Positions 58,926 to 64,000 of a stretch of 64,000 nucleotides of DNA are shown one piece after another. This stretch comes from Streptomyces sp. YPW6. GTDB taxonomy: Bacteria; Actinomycetota; Actinomycetes; Streptomycetales; Streptomycetaceae. Positions within the stretch are counted from its first letter, which is position 1. Every line of letters begins with the position of its first letter. Below the pieces are notes generated by a model that made no database searches, was not told the DNA's origin, and saw only the letters and a program-made list of their open reading frames with translations. The position numbers were made by a program, and so were the translations under genes. Location: NCBI RefSeq assembly GCF_018866325.1, contig NZ_CP076457.1, forward strand, positions 3,073,001 to 3,137,000. The letters run 5' to 3'.

Positions 58926-59963
58926 CTACCCCTGCCCCCGCTTCCGCCGGAGCGCGAGCCACAGGACACCCGCGCCGACGACGATCGCCGCACCGAGCCC
59001 GACACCGCCCCTGCCCTCGTCCGCCTCGCCGCCGCCCTGGTCACCGGCTTCGCCGCCGGCGCTCCCGGAGGGCTTCCCCTGCTCCCGGCCGCCGTCCCCG
59101 GAGCCGCCGCCTTCCACCTCCACCCGGACGACGCCGCTCCGCGCCCCCTCCGAGCCGAACATCAGGGCCGCACCGTCCGCCGTGTACGTCACCGACTCCG
59201 CCTGTCGCTGGAACGGCGCGGCGACCGGCCGGTCCTCGCCCAGGCGGCCGTCCTCGAAGGCGTACTCGCGGGCGCTGAAGTACGAGCGCAGCACCAGCCG
59301 CTTCCCGTCGGGCGAGAAGGCCCCGTCCGTGACCCACGGCACCTCGCCGACCCGCCGGAAGGTGTTCACGGCCCCGGTGGTCAGCTTCGCGGGCCCTTCG
59401 TAGAGGCCGCCGCCGTCCTCGTTCTTGGAGGCGATGTAGACGCGGCCGGTCTTCGGGTGGACCATCAGCGCCTCGGCGTTGCGGGGCCCGTCGGCGTACT
59501 TCACGTCGTACTGGACGGCGTCGACGGTGGCGTCGCGCAGCTCCTTCGGCTCGGGGAACCGGTAGATCCAGACGTGGCTCCACGACCCGTCCAGGTTGTC
59601 CCCGATGTCGCCGACGTAGAGGGCGCCGTCGGGCCCCAGCGAGATGCCCTCGACGTCGCGCGGCTCCCCCACCCCCCGCATGGTGATCGTCGCGAGGGTC
59701 TTCCCGGTGCGGGAGTCGACGGCGAAGACGTAGGGGCCGTCGTCGCTGTCGTTGTGCGTCCAGTAGACGCCGGGGTGGACGCGGCTGGCGGCGAGGCCGC
59801 TGGACTCGGTGATCCGGGGGTCCTCGATCGTGAAGTCACGGTCGGGCCGCCCGTCGTCGGCGACGGCGGCACCGGCCCCGGCGAACAGCGGGACGAGCAC
59901 CGTGAGGGAGGCGGCGAGAGCGGTGGCGGCGCGGCCGGCCGGCCCGGTCGGATACAGGCGCAT
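58926..59963 (-). CDS. Secreted, membrane-anchored beta-propeller-like protein
   Basis: A 345-residue exported protein. The signal peptide is residues 1-35 (ATALAASLTVLVPLFAGAGAAVA, then DDG). The body has propeller-like blades (YWTHNDSDDGPYVFAVDSRTGKTLATITM, DVEGISLGPDGALYVGDIGDN, NAEALMVHPKTGRVYIASKNEDGG, VTDGAFSPDGKRLVLRSYFSAREY), similar to SdiA-regulated/phytase-like propellers. A Gly/Glu linker, one membrane helix (GLGAAIVVGAGVLWLAL) and RRKRGQG end it, so it stays attached to the membrane. The ligand is unknown. ATG 59963 is used because it starts the signal peptide. Confidence 0.78.
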   Translation of the reverse strand: MRLYPTGPAGRAATALAASLTVLVPLFAGAGAAVADDGRPDRDFTIEDPRITESSGLAASRVHPGVYWTHNDSDDGPYVFAVDSRTGKTLATITMRGVGEPRDVEGISLGPDGALYVGDIGDNLDGSWSHVWIYRFPEPKELRDATVDAVQYDVKYADGPRNAEALMVHPKTGRVYIASKNEDGGGLYEGPAKLTTGAVNTFRRVGEVPWVTDGAFSPDGKRLVLRSYFSAREYAFEDGRLGEDRPVAAPFQRQAESVTYTADGAALMFGSEGARSGVVRVEVEGGGSGDGGREQGKPSGSAGGEAGDQGGGEADEGRGGVGLGAAIVVGAGVLWLALRRKRGQG

Positions 59964-60021
59964 GGCACAAGTGTCCATCGTCACGTCGCAGGCCGGAGCC
60001 GTGATCGGCCATGATGACGCC

Positions 60022-60726
60022 ATGCGTTTCCTCTTCGTCGGCGATTCCATGACCATCGGGCACGCCGGCGACTTCACCTGGCGCTACCGGATGTGGCAGC
60101 ACCTGGAGGCGTTCCCCGGCCTCCCGTACGAGATCGTCGGCCCGCGCTCGACGCTGTACGACGCCGAGGCGAACGCTCCGCTCTCCGACGCGTACGCCGA
60201 CCCGTCCTTCCCGTCCGCCGCCCGCCGCCATCTGTCCGGCTGGGGCGAGGGCTGGCTGCACATGGCCCCGGTGATCGCGGACGCGGTGCGCGAGACGGAG
60301 GCGGACGTCCTGCTGGTGTCGCTGGGCCTGATAGACCTCGGCTTCTACACGGACGCCGAGCAGACGGCGGCGAACGCCCGCGCGTTCATCGAGGCGGCGC
60401 GCACGGCGAACCCGCGTCTGCGGATGGTGCTGCTCCCGGTGATACCGAACATCCGGGCCGAGACGGACGCCCCGTTCGCCGCCTCCTGCGCCCGCTTCAA
60501 CGAACTGCTGGCCAAGGCGGTGGCCGACCTCGACACCCCGTCCTCCCCCCTTCTGCTGGCCTCGCGCCCGCCGGGCTACGACATCCACACGGACACGTAC
60601 GACGGCACGCACCCCGGCCCGACCGGCGAACACCTCCTGGCCGCCGCCTTCGCGGACGCCATGCACCAGGCGTGGGGGCTGGGCGGCCCGTACGCCCGGC
60701 AGGACGCGACGGTGGTCCCGGCCTGA
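60022..60726 (+). CDS. SGNH/GDSL-type hydrolase
   Basis: A 234-residue cytosolic esterase-fold protein. Block I is FVGDSMTIGHAGDFTWRYRMWQHLEA (Ser of GDSM). The catalytic Asp-His motif is YDGTHPGPTGEHLLA near the C-terminus. The middle has VLLVSLGLIDLGF, where the block III Asn is not clear. The target ester is unknown. There is no ribosome site; CATGAT at 60010-60015 could be a -10 for a leaderless mRNA. Confidence 0.82.
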   Translation: MRFLFVGDSMTIGHAGDFTWRYRMWQHLEAFPGLPYEIVGPRSTLYDAEANAPLSDAYADPSFPSAARRHLSGWGEGWLHMAPVIADAVRETEADVLLVSLGLIDLGFYTDAEQTAANARAFIEAARTANPRLRMVLLPVIPNIRAETDAPFAASCARFNELLAKAVADLDTPSSPLLLASRPPGYDIHTDTYDGTHPGPTGEHLLAAAFADAMHQAWGLGGPYARQDATVVPA

Positions 60727-60786
60727 CGGGCCGACGCCACACCCGGACGCCGAGGGTGAATCCCGGGCGTCCGGAGGCGCGGCGGG

Positions 60787-62415
60787 TCAGCCGAGGTTGC
60801 CGTCGGCCACCGTCCCCGTGCCCCGGTCGCGGACGGCTGTTCCCCATCCCCGCAGGTCGTTGCCGGTGACCCAGGCTCCTTGGCTGCCGGCCATCACGCC
60901 GATACCGGCCTCGGCGCCGCCGTCCTGGCCGACGCGGGCGACGTTGCCCCGGACCGATACGTTGACCGCGTTGCCGCCGATCCGGATCGCGTAGCTCCCG
61001 GCGTCTCCGCCCGTGCCCGCGCCGGTGATCCGGTTGTCGCGGACGGCGGCCTCGGAGGAGGCCACCGAGATGCCGTTGCGGGTCGCGCCGAGCACGGTGT
61101 TCTGGGCGATGAGGGCGTCGGTCGATTCGGTGTCGACGCCGATGCCGTCGCCTTCGACGGCCGACAGGTGGTTGCCGGTGATCAACGCGTGCGGGGACCG
61201 CTGTATCTGGATGCCCTGGCAGTTCCCGCCGGACGGGTGCCGGGTGGTGGCGACGACGTTGCCGGTGATCGTCGCCCCGTCCGTCCGGCTGACGTAGATC
61301 CCCGTCTCGCCGTCCGTGGCACGGACGAGATTGCCGCTGACGGCCACCGAACTGTTCTGTCCGGCGGACGTGTTGGACACGACGATCCCGCCGCCGGAGC
61401 CCGCGCCGAGAATCGTGTTGCCGGTGACGGAGATGTCCGCGAGCGGGATACCCGAACCGGAGCTGACGTAGATGCCGGTGATCGCGGCCGCCTCGATCGT
61501 GTTGTCGGCGATCACCGACTGGGCCCAGTCGGTGGCGCGTACACCGTAGGCTCCGCTGCTCTCCACGCGGTTGGCCAGCACGCGGATGTTCCGGTGCGGC
61601 CGCCGGTGCGCGGCGGGCGCACCGGCGGGTGCGACGTAGTGATCCCCGCAGAGCGCGTCGTACGGGGCGTTGGTGGAACGGGAGTTGCGCATCACGCAGC
61701 CGGTGATGAGGACATCGGCGCAGGGCGTGCCGTCGAAGGCCGGTGCGGGCAGGTTGGCCGCACCGGTCGCGGCGGTGATCTGGACGGCCTCCAGCCGGTT
61801 CGGTACGGCCGGAGTTCCGGTCCCGGCGTACACGCCGTCGAAGAGGCAGTCGACGATCCGGGCCCGGCGCACGGCGTTGAGCTCGATCGCGTGTGCCCGC
61901 GGGACGTCGAGAACGGTGACGTCCCGGACGGTGAACCCGTCCGCGTGCGTGAACACGAAGGCGGGGCACGTCGAGGTGAACTGGCTGCCGCGCATGTCCC
62001 ACGTACCGCCGAAGACGGATATGTTCCCGGCACCCTCGTACGCGGCGACCTCGGGCATGCCACCGGTGTAGTTCTTGATGAGGGCCGAGGTGTTGCCCGT
62101 ACGGAACAGCCGGGCCCCGTGCGCCTGTACGGTCATGCCGGGCCCGAGCAGCAGGGACTCCCCCAGCGCGTACGAGCCGGGCGGCACCAGCAGCGTCGCC
62201 CCGCCGCCGGGCACGGCCCGCGCGAGAGTCAGCGCGTGGCGGAAGGCGGCGGTGTCGTCGGCCACGCCGTCCCCGACCGCGCCGTGCTCCCGTACGTCGA
62301 AGACGACCGTGGGCGGGACCGGCTCGGCGGCGGCCGGGCCTGCGGCCAGCACCTGCGCGGCACCCGCACCACCGAGGAGTCCGCCGGCGGCCAGCATCAG
62401 GGCGCGTCTGTCCAT
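60787..62415 (-). CDS. Secreted right-handed parallel beta-helix protein (pectate-lyase-like fold)
   Basis: A 542-residue exported protein. An N-terminal signal of the Tat type (MDRRALMLAAGGLLGGAGAAQVLA, then AEP) precedes the pectate-lyase-3 opening VFDVREHGAVGDGVADDTAAFRHAL. About a dozen PbH1 coils follow, recognised by recurrent GN and GI-x-V patterns (VTGNTILGAGSGGGIVV, ITGNVVATT, ITGNHLSAVEGDGIGV, VTGNDLRGWG). Such proteins bind or cleave polysaccharides; no lyase catalytic Lys/Arg could be assigned. ATG 62415 begins the signal. Confidence 0.85.
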   Translation of the reverse strand: MDRRALMLAAGGLLGGAGAAQVLAAGPAAAEPVPPTVVFDVREHGAVGDGVADDTAAFRHALTLARAVPGGGATLLVPPGSYALGESLLLGPGMTVQAHGARLFRTGNTSALIKNYTGGMPEVAAYEGAGNISVFGGTWDMRGSQFTSTCPAFVFTHADGFTVRDVTVLDVPRAHAIELNAVRRARIVDCLFDGVYAGTGTPAVPNRLEAVQITAATGAANLPAPAFDGTPCADVLITGCVMRNSRSTNAPYDALCGDHYVAPAGAPAAHRRPHRNIRVLANRVESSGAYGVRATDWAQSVIADNTIEAAAITGIYVSSGSGIPLADISVTGNTILGAGSGGGIVVSNTSAGQNSSVAVSGNLVRATDGETGIYVSRTDGATITGNVVATTRHPSGGNCQGIQIQRSPHALITGNHLSAVEGDGIGVDTESTDALIAQNTVLGATRNGISVASSEAAVRDNRITGAGTGGDAGSYAIRIGGNAVNVSVRGNVARVGQDGGAEAGIGVMAGSQGAWVTGNDLRGWGTAVRDRGTGTVADGNLG

Positions 62416-62645
62416 GGTTCATTCATCCTTCGGTGAGTGGGGCGGCCGCGGGGGTCCTGGGTTCGCCACCGCCGAAGGAGGTGTTCCGGCCGGGAGAGAG
62501 TCCCGGGTCCGCGGACCTCCTCGCAACTGCTCGGGACGCCCCCCTGCCCGCGCGGTCCGGGGTCTGCGATGCATCCTGCCACGGGCCCAGGCCGTCGCAC
62601 GGACGGAACGAGCGCCCCCCGTCTGCCGCTCCCGCTCCCGGCTTC

Positions 62646-63287
62646 TCACCCGCTCCGCTGCGACCCCAGCATCGTCAGGGCCAGCTGGGTCAGTTCGCCC
62701 GAGACCTCGCCGGGGCGGGCCCGGCGGCTGCGGCGGGCGTGATGGGCCATGAGTTCGTGGACCGTGCCGACCATCACCATCACGTCGACCCGGTGGTCCC
62801 GGTCCTCCGCCTCGCCCCGGTCCACCGCCCGCTCCGCCTCGCCCGTCAGGAACTCCGTCCACAGCGCCCGCCAGAGCTTGCAGTGCTCGTCCACCACGGC
62901 GCTCACGCCCAGCACTTCGACGAACGTCACGCGGGCCTCGCGCGGATCGCTGGTGACGGCCTCCACGTACGCGTCGAACAGCAGCCGGACCCGCTCCTCG
63001 ATCGGGCACTCGTCGATGCCCTCGGTCAGCAGGGCGCGCTCCGCGGCCCGCAGCCCGGTCGTCGTGACCCGGTTGTGGAGGGCGATGAGCAGCCCCTCCC
63101 GTGACCCGTACTCCTGGCGCAGCATCTCGACCGGCACCCCGGCCGCCTCGCACACGTCGTGCTCGGCCGTCGCCCGGTATCCGTTGACGCCGTACAGCTC
63201 CCTGGCCGCTTCCAGAAGTTGTTCCCGCGCCTGCGTGCGCGCGGCGTCCCCGGGCCCGGTCCGCTGAACCGTCCAGCTGTCCGCCAC
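62646..63287 (-). CDS. TetR-family regulator
   Basis: A 213-residue regulator. The HTH reads REQLLEAARELYGVNGYRATAEHDVCEAAGVPVEMLRQEYGSREGLLIALHNRV (about 20-73). This HTH is atypical in its recognition helix (VEMLRQEYG for the usual xxLYxHF), so the target site may be unusual. GTG 63287 has AAGGAGG 4 nt upstream on the minus strand. No neighbouring target is obvious. Confidence 0.82.
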   Translation of the reverse strand: MADSWTVQRTGPGDAARTQAREQLLEAARELYGVNGYRATAEHDVCEAAGVPVEMLRQEYGSREGLLIALHNRVTTTGLRAAERALLTEGIDECPIEERVRLLFDAYVEAVTSDPREARVTFVEVLGVSAVVDEHCKLWRALWTEFLTGEAERAVDRGEAEDRDHRVDVMVMVGTVHELMAHHARRSRRARPGEVSGELTQLALTMLGSQRSG

Positions 63288-63583
63288 CGGTCCTCCTTGA
63301 GCGCAAGGTGCGGGAGAGGAGCCTGCGCGCCTCTGCACGAACCGCCGCCCCATTGTGCTCGCCCCACCGCCGTCCGGACGGCCGCGCCACACCCGTACGG
63401 GGTAACACCCGCACGCGGAAACGCTTCTTCTTTACGCGCCCCGGGTGCGCCCGCACACACGTGCCCTCCGCTCCGGCACCCCGCACTGAACGTGTTCAAA
63501 CAGCTCTGGAACGATGGCCTCGGCTGCCGCCCCCGGGTGGGGTGTGCCGCACGTACACCACGGTGCGCAGAGGGGGACTGACG

Positions 63584-64000
63584 GTGGAGAAGACGGGAGG
63601 ACCGGAGGAGGAGTGGCTCTCCGGGCGGTCGGTGCAGCTCTCGATCCTGGTGCTGCTCCTGGAGGCGATGCTCGCGTACGTCGTGTCCGCCGTGTACGGC
63701 GTCACCCGGGAGTCACCGGACGCGGGGGTCGGCTCGGGGATGTCCCTCTTCTCCCTTCCCGTGCTCGCCCCGTTCGCGGCCGTGGTCGCCAGCGCCCTGT
63801 CCGTGTGCCTCGTCCTCCCGGCCGTCCGGCTGAGCGAGGTACTGGGACGCAGGCTCGGCGGCCGCGAGGGGTGGTGGGTTCCGGTGGCGGCGGGTGCCGT
63901 CTCGCTCGTGGTGGTCCCTGTCGCCGCCGCCCTGGCCGGCGGCGCGGGGGCCGGTGGGCTCGCCCTCGGCTGGGCCCTGACCACGGCCGCGCTCACCGTC
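63584..64000 (+). CDS. Integral membrane protein (cut by window edge)
   Basis: A frame that stays open to the right edge: 139 codons starting VEKTGGPEEEWLSGRSVQLSILVLLLEAMLAYVVSAVYGV. At least four hydrophobic segments follow (SILVLLLEAMLAYVVSAVYG, LAPFAAVVASALSVCLVLPAV, WVPVAAGAVSLVVVPVAAALAGG and GGLALGWALTTAALTV). GTG 63584 has GAGGGGG at 63570-63576; GTG 63563 in the same frame is an alternative. The function is unknown. Confidence 0.6.
   Translation, partial: MEKTGGPEEEWLSGRSVQLSILVLLLEAMLAYVVSAVYGVTRESPDAGVGSGMSLFSLPVLAPFAAVVASALSVCLVLPAVRLSEVLGRRLGGREGWWVPVAAGAVSLVVVPVAAALAGGAGAGGLALGWALTTAALTV

Noticed and set aside
60880..62436. 518-codon plus-strand ORF opposite the beta-helix gene
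   Set aside because: Antisense to a protein with a signal peptide and regular PbH1 coils; Asp/Val/Gly-rich shadow.
63496..63996. 166-codon minus-strand ORF at the right edge
   Set aside because: The plus-strand frame has a ribosome site and clean membrane helices, whereas this frame is Thr/Ser/Arg-rich noise.

Overview
The window is a stretch of linear-chromosome-style actinobacterial DNA, almost certainly Streptomyces. The evidence is the very high G+C content, the near-absence of TTA codons, GTG and TTG starts, ATGA/GTGA/TTGA stop-start overlaps, and markers such as a DmdR1 iron regulator, a conservon (CvnABCD plus two P450s) and a 4-coumarate-CoA-ligase-type enzyme. No rRNA or tRNA gene and no CRISPR array is visible. 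Many intergenic gaps are filled by short contiguous GC-rich tandem repeats.

Layout. 1-16 kb is mostly core: a truncated TPR-type regulator candidate at the left edge, a Prim-Pol-like protein, an ABC exporter pair, an alpha/beta hydrolase with an altered nucleophile motif, dmdR1 with a long antiparallel ORF, a SIS-domain protein, a PAS-PAS-GAF protein, a candidate structured small RNA with a 12-codon ORF, pdxH, a citrate synthase paralogue, a VOC protein, a methyltransferase and an XRE-cupin regulator. 16.2-27.2 kb looks like an accessory island. It holds an alanyl-tRNA-synthetase-like protein behind an alanine-ending leader peptide, a ~1,737-residue protein carrying an LQR..GNAA tag like that of contractile-injection/polymorphic-toxin cargo, a broken transposase, a collapsed RHS-type toxin with a coupled membrane protein, and a plasmid-like HTH/zinc-ribbon gene.

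27.3-38.5 kb is a minus-strand acyl-CoA catabolic cluster, reading 38.5 to 27.8: TIGR03084-type protein, AtuA, biotin-dependent carboxylase beta and alpha chains, acyl-CoA dehydrogenase, aryl/acyl-CoA ligase, enoyl-CoA hydratase and a TetR regulator. Together these could activate, dehydrogenate, carboxylate and hydrate a branched, terpenoid or aromatic acid. 38.6-45.1 kb has a Nudix protein carrying an in-frame 21-bp repeat array, a vapBC pair behind a perfect 32-bp palindrome, an EamA exporter with an apparent one-base frameshift, a LysR regulator and a large FAD/4Fe-4S oxidase.

45.4-51.2 kb is a complete conservon: a sensor-kinase-like protein, a roadblock protein, a DUF742 protein and a GTPase, followed by a CYP157-like P450 without the ExxR motif and a CYP154-like P450. 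51.5-64 kb carries serC with a strong terminator, a Uma2 protein, small enzymes, a divergent DrrAB-type exporter/TetR module with two operator copies, secreted proteins (a beta-propeller-like membrane-anchored protein and a parallel beta-helix protein), an SGNH hydrolase, another TetR and a membrane protein cut by the right edge. All function calls come from reading translations and motifs; no database search was run.
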